From: an uncultured Pirellulaceae bacterium
GTDB lineage: Bacteria; Planctomycetota; Planctomycetia; Pirellulales; Pirellulaceae
Length of the DNA stretch: 57,346 bases
Assembly (NCBI GenBank): GCA_937928555.1
Contig: CALFWR010000062.1
Coordinates: 1 to 57,346 of the forward strand
Direction: 5' to 3'
This document shows positions 17,201-26,481 of the stretch, piece by piece. Under the pieces are notes generated by a model. That model did not search any database, was not told the DNA's origin, and was given only the letters and a program-made list of their open reading frames with translations. Each line of letters opens with the position of its first letter. The stretch's first letter is position 1. The translations under genes were made by a program, and so were the position numbers.

Positions 17201-20200
17201 ATGTCATCATTGTTTTCAACGGCCCGTCTTCGCGGTGCCTTCCGATGCTTCATTGCTGTTGCACTTGTCAGCAGCTTTTCAGTCGACCCGACCGACGCTC
17301 AGGATGTGCAAGCGAAAATTCGCATGCGTGCACCGAAAACGGATACCTTTACGGATATCCAACCGGTTTTCACATCGTTTCCTGCCATAGCTACGGTTCT
17401 GCAAGACCCGGCACCTGTACCTGTGCCTGCGGTCGCTCCACCGTCACCGGTCATCGCTCAGCCAGAACCGGCATCCGGTCGGGTCGCCTTGGCGTCGGCG
17501 CGGCTGACGTCAACGAGAGCCACTGCTCAAAAGATCGCGACGAAATTCGTAAAATTTCGCCAGGACGAAATCGCACCAGCCATCAACGGGGCGACCGAGT
17601 CAGACGAAGATCGCGGCGAACAAATCGGCGTCATCTCGCAGGAGAACTCACAACTTCCCGGGCTCAAAGGGCCAGTGAAGATCTTTTACGACGCTCGCAC
17701 AAACAGCGTCACGTTGATCGGTGACGACGAAGACTGCGAAATCGTCGAAGCCGCCATCAATCAAATGCGGGAAGCGAACGAAGATGCACAAGGCATTCCC
17801 GCATCGGTTCCACTGCGGTTCTCCCGTAGTGAAGACATCGTCGACAGCATTCGTCAGATTTACAATGATAACTTCGCCCGGTCGACTGGCGAAGCCACCA
17901 TCGAGGCACTTCAAACGCCTAACGCACTGTTGGTTTTTGGTAGCAAGGATGCGATCAAGGCCGTTCAGGACATCGTCAACGAGATCGAAAAAAGTGCTCC
18001 CGCTGAAACAGAGGGAGACTTCATTTCGGTCAACCTCAAAAACATCTCGGCTACCGCAGCCAAAGCACGTTTGGACGAGTTCTTCGAAGGCCAGCCCGAT
18101 GCAGGTCTTCCCGCTGATGCGGTCGCGGTCGTCGCTGATTACCGTAGCAACACCATCCTTGTGCGCGGCGATCCGTCACTGGTTAAAAAAGCCAAACTGC
18201 TCATCGACGCGATCGATATCGACGAGGAAACCAAATCGACCAGCTCCGTGCGGGTCTTTCAACTGCAAAACGCACTCGCCGGAGAGCTTTCGGTGATCCT
18301 TCAGGACGCCATTAACGGTGCCCTCCGCAACGTGCCCCAACCGCTTCAGGCCAACACCGGAGGTGGAATCACATCACAGGCGACCAACAGTCAGCCTGCC
18401 GACCAGGTGACTTCCGAGATCCGATCATCAAAACTTGAACTGCAAACCATTGGACGTAACGGTGAAGTCGTCTCCAGCGGGGTGCTGTTCGATGTCCGTG
18501 TGACTCCCGACACGTCCAGCAACTCACTGATTGTCAGAGCCCCAGCGAGCGCGATGCCACTGGTCGAGGAACTGATTCGACAACTCGACCGCTTGCCCAA
18601 CGCCGAGACCGTCATCAAGGTCTTCCAGATCTTTAACGGTGACGCCGAACAACTGCTCAACATGTTGGAGCAAATTTTTGGTGTCGGCCAGGCTGCGAAC
18701 CAGAACGTTGGTGCCAACCCGGGCAACCTGAACCAGCTGCCGCTTCAATCCGCCGCAGCGACTCCCGGCTCGACGCTCGTTAACCTTCGCTTCGCCATCG
18801 ATCAACGCACCAACTCGATTATCGCAACCGGTCCTTCCGGTGAGATGCAGGTCGTGGAAGACCTGTTGAATCGGCTTGACGAAGATCGACGCACACGCCG
18901 CAAGACAATCGTCTACCGGCTGAGCAATGCCAACGTTCTCGATGTTCAGGAAGCTCTGGACAACCTGCTGGAAACCCGCAGCGATCGAAACTCGACCGAC
19001 CCGCGAGTCTTTGGTTCCGTCTTTGCCGACCAGGAAATTGTTGTCGTCCCTGAAGTGGGAAGCAACAGCCTGATCGTCAGTTCACTGCCGGAGAACTTTC
19101 CCGAGATCGAAAACATCATTAGGCGACTGGATCGCAGACCGCCCATGGTCAAAGTCAAAGTCCTCATCGCCGAAGTCGATCTTGGTGCGATCGAAGAATT
19201 CGGCGTGGAGCTTGGCGTCCAGGATTCTTTGCTGTTCGACCGTGGTCTGGCCGGTGGGGACGTGCCGGGTCCAATCGGGCCGGCAGATATTGGATTCAAC
19301 TTCAACAATGCCAATGCCGCCAACCAGGCCAACGTTCGACCTGGCCAGGTGGGAGCACAGGCACTGTCGAACCTTGCCCTTGGTCGGGTTAACACCGCAC
19401 TGGGCTATGGCGGACTTGTTCTCTCTGCTGGCAACGATTCGGTCAGCGTCCTGTTGCGAGCCCTCAAGGACAAAAACGCGTTGCGTGTTTTGAGTAAGCC
19501 GCACATCATGACCCTGGAAAATCTTCAGGGCCGTGTGTCAGTCGGTCAGTCTGTGCCTCGAATCACCGATTCCACCCAGACGATCAACGGAGGTATCTCC
19601 AACGGCGTGGAAGACCGCGATGTTGGTGTGATCATGGAAATCACGCCCCGCGTCAGCCCCGACGGGATGATTGTGATGTTTGTCAACGTCGTCAAATCAG
19701 CCCTCGGAGCCGAAGAAACCGGCCCTGCGGTCGCGGTCGACAACAACGGAAACGTTGTCCGTCAGGCTCCCATTAACGCCACGTCGGCGCAAACCACAAT
19801 CATGTCCCGCTCCGGGCAAACGATTGTCTTTTCTGGTCTGATCCAGGAAACAAAAACCCATATCGAACGGGGAGCACCGATTCTGTCGGACCTTCCAGTG
19901 ATCGGCCCGCTGTTCAAGTTCGAGTCCGATGAAGCCCGTCGCAGCGAGTTGCTGATCTTCATGACGCCGACTTTGATCGACACCGAACAGGCCATCGACG
20001 CTCAGAATAACGATGAGATGAATCGGATGCACTGGTGCCTGTGTGATGTCGCCGAAGTTTACGGCAACACAGGATACGACGCCCATCAGGCAGACATGGA
20101 ATCGCTGCAAACCGTTTACCCTGATCAAAATTCGATCGAAGTCCGGGACTTGAACACGGATCAAATCGAAATGCCAGCCTTTGAATCGTCGCAGTTGCGT

Positions 20201-20410
20201 TCTGATCCATCTGTCAGAAGAGTATCTGCCGAATCACAAGCCCGTACCTCGGGCGTGGATGGTGCCGCTTCCCGTATCGGCACAATCAAACCTCGCAAGT
20301 CGCTTCTGCAAGGAATTGCAGATCGAATTCGAGGCACCGATCGTCCAAACCGGAACACCCGCAACCGGATGGACTTTGAATCTCTCAAACAATCTCACAG
20401 GACCCGCTAA
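17201..20410 (+). CDS. Secretin (type II secretion/type IV pilus GspD/PilQ family) with multiple N-domains
   Basis: A 1069-residue outer-membrane secretin. A signal peptide (about residues 1-34, ending near 'DPTDAQ') is followed by a proline-rich linker. A long series of secretin N-type modules comes next; at least five repeats end in patterns such as 'SNTILVRGDPSLVKKAKLLIDAID', 'TNSIIATGPSGEMQVVEDLLNRLD' and 'SNSLIVSSLPENFPEIENIIRRLD'. The C-terminal secretin core begins at 'MVKVKVLIAEVDLGAIEEFGVELG' and contains 'GVIMEITPRVS' and 'LSDLPVIGPLFKF'. A C-terminal extension follows 'FMTPTLIDTEQ'. ATG 17201 is chosen for the signal peptide. Such rings pass proteins or pili through the outer membrane. 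No GspE, GspF or pseudopilin gene is adjacent. It is followed after five bases by a lipoprotein gene. Confidence 0.9.
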   Translation: MSSLFSTARLRGAFRCFIAVALVSSFSVDPTDAQDVQAKIRMRAPKTDTFTDIQPVFTSFPAIATVLQDPAPVPVPAVAPPSPVIAQPEPASGRVALASARLTSTRATAQKIATKFVKFRQDEIAPAINGATESDEDRGEQIGVISQENSQLPGLKGPVKIFYDARTNSVTLIGDDEDCEIVEAAINQMREANEDAQGIPASVPLRFSRSEDIVDSIRQIYNDNFARSTGEATIEALQTPNALLVFGSKDAIKAVQDIVNEIEKSAPAETEGDFISVNLKNISATAAKARLDEFFEGQPDAGLPADAVAVVADYRSNTILVRGDPSLVKKAKLLIDAIDIDEETKSTSSVRVFQLQNALAGELSVILQDAINGALRNVPQPLQANTGGGITSQATNSQPADQVTSEIRSSKLELQTIGRNGEVVSSGVLFDVRVTPDTSSNSLIVRAPASAMPLVEELIRQLDRLPNAETVIKVFQIFNGDAEQLLNMLEQIFGVGQAANQNVGANPGNLNQLPLQSAAATPGSTLVNLRFAIDQRTNSIIATGPSGEMQVVEDLLNRLDEDRRTRRKTIVYRLSNANVLDVQEALDNLLETRSDRNSTDPRVFGSVFADQEIVVVPEVGSNSLIVSSLPENFPEIENIIRRLDRRPPMVKVKVLIAEVDLGAIEEFGVELGVQDSLLFDRGLAGGDVPGPIGPADIGFNFNNANAANQANVRPGQVGAQALSNLALGRVNTALGYGGLVLSAGNDSVSVLLRALKDKNALRVLSKPHIMTLENLQGRVSVGQSVPRITDSTQTINGGISNGVEDRDVGVIMEITPRVSPDGMIVMFVNVVKSALGAEETGPAVAVDNNGNVVRQAPINATSAQTTIMSRSGQTIVFSGLIQETKTHIERGAPILSDLPVIGPLFKFESDEARRSELLIFMTPTLIDTEQAIDAQNNDEMNRMHWCLCDVAEVYGNTGYDAHQADMESLQTVYPDQNSIEVRDLNTDQIEMPAFESSQLRSDPSVRRVSAESQARTSGVDGAASRIGTIKPRKSLLQGIADRIRGTDRPNRNTRNRMDFESLKQSHRTR

Positions 20411-20415
20411 GTACC

Positions 20416-21348
20416 ATGTTCCGACCCAGAACGACACTTTCAATCGTAGCCGCAGCAGCGGTTTTGATGACGGGCTGCACAAGCATAAATTCTAAACTGC
20501 CGTCTGCGGCGGGAGTTTTTGCCAAGCCCGAATGGCTTCAAAAAAGCCGTGACCAACAACAGGAACCCGAAATTGATTATCAGGTTCCCGTTAAGATGAT
20601 GCTGGTCTGGAAAGACGGTGTGCTTTCCGATATCGGCACAGATTCGATGCGTGGATTTGGCGGACGCGTGTTCTTTTACAATGCTGCCGGTGATGTCGTA
20701 CGTGTCGACGGAGATCTTGTGATCTACGGTTTCGACGATTCGGTTACCGAACGAAACGGAAGCGAAGCCGACAAGAAGTTTGTCTTTAAGGCGAACGAGC
20801 TTCAAAGTCACTACAGTAAATCCGGCCTGGGACACTCATACAACTTTTGGGTGCCCTGGGACAAGGCAGGCGGTGAAGAAAAGAGCGTTACGCTGCTTCC
20901 GTTCTTCAAAGCTCCAGACGGGCAAATTGTCCGGGGCGGCCAGTCAATTTACACTCTCAGAGGCCCCAAAGGGAAACTTGAGATGGAAGAACTGGCGAGC
21001 AAGAAAAAGCCAGCATCGCCAGTGGCAACGGCCGACTTTCTTGACACCGGTGCTTCGAAAACCGAAGTTTCGCAAGTTGGTTTTGAGGACGCGTCGGGCA
21101 AAACGACCAAACGTGTTCGTACCACGACCATTGATTTGCCTCCCACGCTGCGTCGCCGACTGTCGCAGAATATTGCCAGTCAAAACAATGCCGTGCAAAA
21201 ACAAAAAGCGGATGCTTCCAGGGCAATGGCCGGACAGGAGCAGTCGACAACAGGAGTGGCTTTGCGACAACCCGCCAACGGCTCTGAAGAATCAGAACCG
21301 GCGACACCTCGCAAAAGGTACTCCTTTGGAAAGCCCGGAGAACTGTAG
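20416..21348 (+). CDS. Hypothetical lipoprotein of the secretin operon
   Basis: A 310-residue predicted lipoprotein with signal 'IVAAAAVLMTGCTS' (lipobox Cys about position 21). A folded region at about residues 50-185 has 'VPVKMMLVWKDGVLSD', 'GFGGRVFFYN' and 'YNFWVPWD'. A low-complexity, Lys/Ala/Gln-rich C-terminus follows. I do not know its family. It starts five bases after the secretin stop, so the two are cotranscribed, and a role as secretin pilotin or accessory protein is a reasonable guess. The next gene starts 26 bases downstream. Confidence 0.7.
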   Translation: MFRPRTTLSIVAAAAVLMTGCTSINSKLPSAAGVFAKPEWLQKSRDQQQEPEIDYQVPVKMMLVWKDGVLSDIGTDSMRGFGGRVFFYNAAGDVVRVDGDLVIYGFDDSVTERNGSEADKKFVFKANELQSHYSKSGLGHSYNFWVPWDKAGGEEKSVTLLPFFKAPDGQIVRGGQSIYTLRGPKGKLEMEELASKKKPASPVATADFLDTGASKTEVSQVGFEDASGKTTKRVRTTTIDLPPTLRRRLSQNIASQNNAVQKQKADASRAMAGQEQSTTGVALRQPANGSEESEPATPRKRYSFGKPGEL

Positions 21349-21374
21349 TTCAAGTTCCTCTTGAGGATGTCAGC

Positions 21375-22385
21375 ATGAGCCAACACTTACGCGATGCAGC
21401 GGTGGTCTTCAAAAGCCTGTCTCAACAGCAGGCCGAAGAAGTCCTCGGTCGCCTCGATCACGACACGCAGCAAAAGCTTGCCCAAAGCGTCAATGCGCTC
21501 GATTCAATCTCCGGCCACGACTTTTACCGCATCACGCGACGTTTTCGCGATGAAGCGTTCCATAAGTCATCGGCCGGGACGATCGACACTAACGCCGAAG
21601 ACGCGTTGCTGTTTGGCCGCGGCTCAGTTGACAAACTTGAGGAAGCCTTCCTGTTCCTGAACTACCTGGGCGCAGACCAGCGGAGGATGCTTCTGGAGTC
21701 CGAACACCCGCGGAATGTTGCTCTGATTGTATCGACGCTAAACCCGATGCTTGCTTCAGCCATCATGGGTGAACTCGACGAGGCGTTTCGGATTTCGGTT
21801 CTCAAACGGATCTGCGAGATCGAAGACTTTGATAAAGCTCGTATTTTGGAAGTTCGCTACGCTTTGCGAATGCGAGCCAAAAAGATGGTCATCGTCGACG
21901 CGTGGCAAAACCGCGGTGTCGACGTAGCCGCAAAACTGCTTAGCCTTTCGGATTCCAAAACCCGGCAAAGCATCATGGGTTGGATGACGGTTCGTGATCA
22001 GGAAACCGCAAACTACCTCGAGTACAAACTGATTTGCATGGATGACCTCGCAGATCTGGATGACGAGTCGATTGCGGCGTTACTCAAAGCCGTTGATACA
22101 GCGGCGTGGGCCGGTGCTCTGCGATCGGCGATGCCATCGGTCGTCGGCCGAGTCCTCAGGGCGATGGCTCCGCGACCGGCGGAGATTGTTACCCGAGAGA
22201 TGGCTTCATTCGATCCACTGGACAACGATGCGATGCAGGAGTCGGTCCGAAAAGTCATTTCGGTCGCCATCAAACTTCGTGACGCCGGACAGCTTTCCTT
22301 TAGCGGTGAAACGCAGAACACAGGAGAACCTTCCCGGCCTCACATCGCTCCAACTCGCAAGGTTAAGGAAACAGACAAAGCTTAA
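21375..22385 (+). CDS. FliG-like protein in the secretin operon
   Basis: A 336-residue soluble protein resembling the flagellar rotor protein FliG across its length. 'AVVFKSLSQQQAEEVLGRLD' matches the FliG N-terminal region, 'SEHPRNVALIVSTLNPMLAS' the middle domain, and 'DDLADLDDESIAALLKAVDT' the C-terminal domain. No flagellar gene is in the window; the gene is third in an operon with a secretin and a lipoprotein. The FliG fold is built of ARM-like repeats, so this could be a cytoplasmic scaffold for the secretion or pilus machine, or a true FliG encoded away from other flagellar genes. A MITE begins on the base after its TAA stop. Confidence 0.72.
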   Translation: MSQHLRDAAVVFKSLSQQQAEEVLGRLDHDTQQKLAQSVNALDSISGHDFYRITRRFRDEAFHKSSAGTIDTNAEDALLFGRGSVDKLEEAFLFLNYLGADQRRMLLESEHPRNVALIVSTLNPMLASAIMGELDEAFRISVLKRICEIEDFDKARILEVRYALRMRAKKMVIVDAWQNRGVDVAAKLLSLSDSKTRQSIMGWMTVRDQETANYLEYKLICMDDLADLDDESIAALLKAVDTAAWAGALRSAMPSVVGRVLRAMAPRPAEIVTREMASFDPLDNDAMQESVRKVISVAIKLRDAGQLSFSGETQNTGEPSRPHIAPTRKVKETDKA

Positions 22386-22573
22386 CCCGGATTATTCACG
22401 ACGACGGGCGTTGATTTGCGTTGAACCTCACTGACACGAAGGTCAAAGCTGGATTGTCGCCCAGAATTCGGTTCACCTCGTTGCTGAAGTCACAACCAGA
22501 GACTCTTTTCCAACGGGTGCGATGTTCATTGGCTAAACTGAAAGTTACGCCCACGCCTCGTGAATAATCCGAG
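22386..22573 (+). repeat. MITE-like element, subfamily A
   Basis: A 188-bp copy starting CCCGGATTATTCACGACGA and ending CCTCGTGAATAATCCGAG. The interior contains 'ggtcaaagctggattgtc'. It begins immediately after the stop codon of the FliG-like gene and ends 24 bases before the stop of the convergent epimerase fusion gene. Confidence 0.88.
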
Positions 22574-22597
22574 TTCAAGACGCTCAAGTGAAGCAAC

Positions 22598-24634
22598 TTA
22601 TTCGTCTGAGTCCACCGAAAACTCGGTAATCATAACGTGTTTGTAAGTTTCGCCCGGCTTGAGGACTGGACTGGGGAAGTGCGAGATGTTGGGCGAGTTG
22701 GGCCACTTCTGCGTTTCCATATTGAAACCTGCATACTTCTGGTACGGGAAATCGCCTTTGCCGCGGTTAGTTCCATCGAGATACGTGCCGACATAGAACT
22801 GCATGCCCGGTTGGTTGCTGCTGAGCGTGAACCGTCGTCCACTCTGCGGGTCACTGACTGTGGCGACTTTGCGCATCTGGTCGGTTTCGCCGGGGATCAC
22901 AAAATTGTGATCGAAGCCCAGGGGCACACCGTTCCCGTCAAGTTTGGCGAGGTCGCGACCGATGGTTTTTGCCTGACGGAAATCGACGGGCGTCTCGGCG
23001 ACCGAAGCAAGCTCGCCAGTCGGAATTGCTTCGGCATCGATCTGCGTAAATTGATCTGCAAAGACCTGGACTTCATGATCGAGAATGTCACCGGAATCGT
23101 GACCGGACAAATTCCAGTAAGCATGTTGAATCAGGCTGACGACGGTTGTCTGGTCGGTCGTCGCGTTCATCGTGGTGACCAATTGGTTGTCGTTATTCAA
23201 CAAATAGGTGACGGTAACATCCAGGTTCCCCGGAAAACCTTCTTCACCATCGGGTGAGACTCGGGTAAACGTGACCGAGGGGCCATCGTCGGTCATGGTA
23301 CTGGTACCTTTCCAGTAGCGTCGATCAAAACTTTTCAGGCCGCCATGAAGCGTATGTTTTCCATTATTGACGGGAATGTTGTATCCTTTTCCCTCCAGCG
23401 AAAATTTGCCTTGGGCAATCCGGTTTGAATAGCGACCCACGATTCCACCGAAGTAGGGGTGGTCGCCGGTGTACGGTTCAAGACGATCGAATCCCAGAAT
23501 GACATCGGCCACGTTTCCGTCGCGGTCCGGCAAGTGCAGTTCGGTGATGGTGGCACCGAAGTTGGTCGCTTTGAGAACTAGGCCGTTGGCATTGGTCAAC
23601 GTCCAAAGTTGGACAGGCTGGCCCTCATATTGCCCCCAGTCCCTGGCAGAAATAGTGGGTTGGTCCTGCATTTGAGGTTCCGCGATTGCGGCACCGGGTT
23701 TTTCGTCGAGCGGTTTCCCGTTGGTGCTCAGGATCTGGAAAGTATGCAATCCTTTTTTCTTACCATCGCGGTATGTCCAAACAACTTCTTTCTTGCGGTT
23801 GACTTCGAAAATTTTCGGAGCGTCCCGGTCGATTCGTCCAGCGGCGTAACTGCAGACGACAATATTCCCATTCGGTAAAACCTGTCCACCGCAGGGATCT
23901 TGCAACCACGGACCGGGCAAGTCATCGTTGGTTAATTCCCAAACCCGTTTGCCATCGAGATCAAAGATCGTGACTCGATTTCCTTGCGTGCAATTGACTA
24001 CCGTGTCGCCGTTGGCCAATCGAATCGATGTAAACGGCCACGTATGGACCTTGCGTTCGGGATCGTCAGGCAAGGCGGTATCAATGGTTTGGATCACTTT
24101 GCCCGTCGCGTCGTACTGTTTGACAGCAAAGTCCAGCAGATGAGGAACCAGGTATGTGCCGTCGGGTAGTTTGCGTGCCATCCGCGTTTGCAAGTGAAAG
24201 TTCTTTTTTTGGCAGGACAGCGGAAATTCGACGATGACTTCACCGTCTCGATCAATCTCCAGCAGTCGTGGCGACGGTCCGGCCTCGGTCAACACGATGT
24301 TTCCATTGTCCAAAGGCTGTGCCGAATTGACTTCCTTTTGAGTTCCCTTGTAGCTGAATAGTTGCTCGCCAGCGCGATTGACGATCACGACACCGCCACC
24401 GGGAAAAGCAAAGTCGCCTTTTTTGTTGGCCTTCACGGTCAACAGGATGGTACCATCGGCCAGGACATGACCATCTCGCGTCGCGTGCGGGTACTTCCAC
24501 AAGATCTTACCGTTGTTGTCGGCAATGTAAGTCCTGGAACCCGTCGCCAGAAAACTATGGGTAACGTCAGGCTGTTGGGCTTGAGCAACAAGGCTCAATG
24601 TGAACACAAAGAGGAACGCGTAAATTATTTTCAT
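22598..24634 (-). CDS. Secreted beta-propeller protein fused to aldose 1-epimerase
   Basis: A 678-residue exported protein ('MKIIYAFLFVFTLSLVAQAQ' signal peptide). Residues about 25-320 form a propeller-like domain with repeated 'DGHVLADGTIL', 'LDNGNIVLTEAG' and 'LPNGNIVVCSYA' blades, of the PQQ-like/arylsulfotransferase kind. Residues about 335-675 form a complete galactose mutarotase domain, which interconverts alpha and beta anomers. The catalytic His residues are in 'GKHTLHGG' and 'IQHAYWNLSGH', and the Glu base is in 'GFNMETQKWPNSPN'. Stand-alone mutarotases are about 340-380 residues, so this is a genuine fusion with no stop or frameshift between halves. It may recognise and isomerise sugars released outside the cytoplasm. 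It converges on the secretin operon. Confidence 0.87.
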   Translation of the reverse strand: MKIIYAFLFVFTLSLVAQAQQPDVTHSFLATGSRTYIADNNGKILWKYPHATRDGHVLADGTILLTVKANKKGDFAFPGGGVVIVNRAGEQLFSYKGTQKEVNSAQPLDNGNIVLTEAGPSPRLLEIDRDGEVIVEFPLSCQKKNFHLQTRMARKLPDGTYLVPHLLDFAVKQYDATGKVIQTIDTALPDDPERKVHTWPFTSIRLANGDTVVNCTQGNRVTIFDLDGKRVWELTNDDLPGPWLQDPCGGQVLPNGNIVVCSYAAGRIDRDAPKIFEVNRKKEVVWTYRDGKKKGLHTFQILSTNGKPLDEKPGAAIAEPQMQDQPTISARDWGQYEGQPVQLWTLTNANGLVLKATNFGATITELHLPDRDGNVADVILGFDRLEPYTGDHPYFGGIVGRYSNRIAQGKFSLEGKGYNIPVNNGKHTLHGGLKSFDRRYWKGTSTMTDDGPSVTFTRVSPDGEEGFPGNLDVTVTYLLNNDNQLVTTMNATTDQTTVVSLIQHAYWNLSGHDSGDILDHEVQVFADQFTQIDAEAIPTGELASVAETPVDFRQAKTIGRDLAKLDGNGVPLGFDHNFVIPGETDQMRKVATVSDPQSGRRFTLSSNQPGMQFYVGTYLDGTNRGKGDFPYQKYAGFNMETQKWPNSPNISHFPSPVLKPGETYKHVMITEFSVDSDE

Positions 24635-24980
24635 GGTAAGTGTTTCGCGAGGCGGAATTCGGGATTGCTTAATAATTTGGTGTCGCGTTTGATTTTGACA
24701 CGGTTAGCTGCTGTCTTGGTTAAGCGGTAACTGGAATTTTGGGATCAACATTAGCGTAAACGTTTCTCGCGTCCTGCTCGTAGGATCTTTGCATCCATGC
24801 AAAGAAGATTTTTCGCTTTTGACTAATCCGGGCTAATGCCAGAAGTGTTGCCAAGGGAAGTGGGTAACAGCCTTTGGACCGCTACCCGACTTCTGGCCTC
24901 AGAGCCACGTGGCGCTCGGGTTGCTCCTCGGCAGAGCCCTGTCCTCCAGCATGGCCAGACTCAAAATAACATCGTTGCCA
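24635..24980. other. Gene-free stretch between epimerase fusion and transposase remnant
   Basis: No supported gene. It should hold the promoter of the minus-strand epimerase fusion gene, but I cannot name its boxes. The part next to 24980 may be the flank or end of the old insertion sequence. 'gactaatccgggctaatg' near 24821-24838 recalls the MITE terminus but is too short to call. Confidence 0.5.
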
Positions 24981-25187
24981 TCAAGCCGCAATCTTTTGAG
25001 CCCGTTTCTCTTTTTGACGTTCACGTGCCAACGAAAGACGCTCATCGCGAGCAACCTGAATCGCATCGGCGCGACCGGCAAGCTTGTCCGTAGGCGTCAC
25101 GTAACCAATCGCACTGTGAAGCCGCGACTTATTGTAATGCTGCACGTAATCAGTCACTCGTTTGGTTGCTTCTTCCACGAGCCATTA
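24981..25187 (-). pseudogene. IS3-family transposase OrfB, C-terminal remnant
   Basis: About 66 residues of an integrase-core transposase tail are left. 'YVQHYNKSRLHSAIGYVTP' is the typical end of the IS3/IS2 OrfB catalytic domain, followed by a basic tail 'SLARERQKEKRAQKIAA'. Nothing of the upstream DDE domain remains: the frame meets a stop and then the terminus of a MITE at 25190. The element is dead, and the MITE may have inserted into it. Confidence 0.8.
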
Positions 25188-25189
25188 CC

Positions 25190-25374
25190 TCGGATTATTC
25201 ACCACGACGGGCGTTGATTCTACGTCTGGCCAACAGGAGCAAGGGAAAACCTGAATTTCAACAAGAAATGTAAATCATCCGGTAGATGAAAACCACCACG
25301 ATCGTTTCATCGCATCGGAGTCGCGGATCACTGTCGGAACCGATCTGACGCCCACGCCTCGTGAATAATCCGGG
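25190..25374 (+). repeat. MITE-like element, subfamily B
   Basis: A 185-bp copy starting CTCGGATTATTCACCACGA and ending CCTCGTGAATAATCCGGG. The interior 'ctacgtctggccaacagga' and 'gatcgtttcatcgcat' is subfamily B. It lies directly against the transposase remnant on its left. Confidence 0.88.
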
Positions 25375-25481
25375 CGTAAGAACTGTTGTGGGAGCTTGCC
25401 TTTGCCCACCACAGGATTTGCCAGAATTGGTCAGAACCGTTGGCGTTTTGACTGGAATGTTGCACTATCGTCGCGAAAACG

Positions 25482-26456
25482 TTACTTCCAAATCCCGGAA
25501 ACGATGTGATACTTTGGTCGCCGACGAACGCGAGGGAGACTTGCTGGAATTCTTCGTTGTGTAGGTGTCAGGACCGGTGACGTCTGTTTGGTTGAAATCT
25601 CGTTCCAGAATTCCTCAAGGGCTGCGACACGATCGGAAGTGGGCGGATGGGTGCGCAGGATCGCCGGTTGCTTTCGTCGTAGACCGGGACGAAGGACTTT
25701 TTTCCAGAATCCGCCCGTGATGCCTCTTTCGAGCTTTTTAAGTGCCGAAGCGAGTGCCAGCGGATCGCCGGTTAGCTCCGCTGCGCCCCGGTCGGCATTG
25801 AATTCCCGTGTCCGTGAAAGTGCCAGTTGCAACATGACTGCGACCGTTGGTGCAAAAAACAAAATGGCTCCGGTCCACAGCCAGCTGAATCCGCTTTGGT
25901 CGTCCCCGCTCAATCCGCCAAAGAGCATCATCAACAGACCCACGCGAGAGATGAGCGAGATCGTTCGCGAGATGATGTCGGCGAATCCCAGCACGGTGGT
26001 GTCTTTGCAGCGCACGTGTGTGATTTCGTGGGCAAGAATCGTGGCGATCTCTCGCGGGTTCATCATCCGCAAGATGCCGTCGGTGACCGCTACCGCCGAC
26101 GAGTTGCCCCTGCCGACCGCAAACGCGTTCGCCATCCGCGAGGGGATGTAGTACAGCCCGGGGTGTGGCGAGAGTTCGGCTCGGACGCATAATTGGCGAT
26201 ACATCTCAAACAGCTCCGGGGCCTGATGAGGACCCAGCGGCTGAGCCTTATACATTCGCAAGACGATTTTCGCGGATGCCTGCTGCCCCATGAACAGGCC
26301 AAACAGAGTCAAGCCAACTGCGATTATCAGGCCGGTTTTTCCGCCTAGAACGAACCCCACAAAGCCTCCAAGGATCGCCATCGCGACCAGCAGCATGATG
26401 GTTTGCAACAGGTTGGAAGATCTGTTGGCAAAGTTTGAGAGAGTCAACTCGTTCAA
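25482..26456 (-). CDS. M48 family zinc metalloprotease, HtpX-like
   Basis: A 324-residue membrane protease. Two N-terminal helices (about residues 16-58) are followed by the catalytic domain with 'ATILAHEITHV' (HExxH zinc motif near residue 140) and the third zinc ligand Glu in 'SRTREFNADRGAAEL'. Two more hydrophobic segments (about 165-215) lie between them, the topology of HtpX. Such proteases degrade damaged inner-membrane proteins. The C-terminal tail after 'HPPTSDRVAALEEF' is longer and more basic than usual. The gene is 25 bases downstream of the endonuclease-fold gene on the same strand and may be cotranscribed with it. Confidence 0.88.
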   Translation of the reverse strand: MNELTLSNFANRSSNLLQTIMLLVAMAILGGFVGFVLGGKTGLIIAVGLTLFGLFMGQQASAKIVLRMYKAQPLGPHQAPELFEMYRQLCVRAELSPHPGLYYIPSRMANAFAVGRGNSSAVAVTDGILRMMNPREIATILAHEITHVRCKDTTVLGFADIISRTISLISRVGLLMMLFGGLSGDDQSGFSWLWTGAILFFAPTVAVMLQLALSRTREFNADRGAAELTGDPLALASALKKLERGITGGFWKKVLRPGLRRKQPAILRTHPPTSDRVAALEEFWNEISTKQTSPVLTPTQRRIPASLPRVRRRPKYHIVSGIWK

Positions 26457-26481
26457 CTTTAGTCGTCCAAAAAACGTTGTC

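Noticed and set aside
24815..24840. Sequence gactaatccgggctaatg resembling the end of a MITE
   Set aside because: Only about nine bases match and no matching second end was found.
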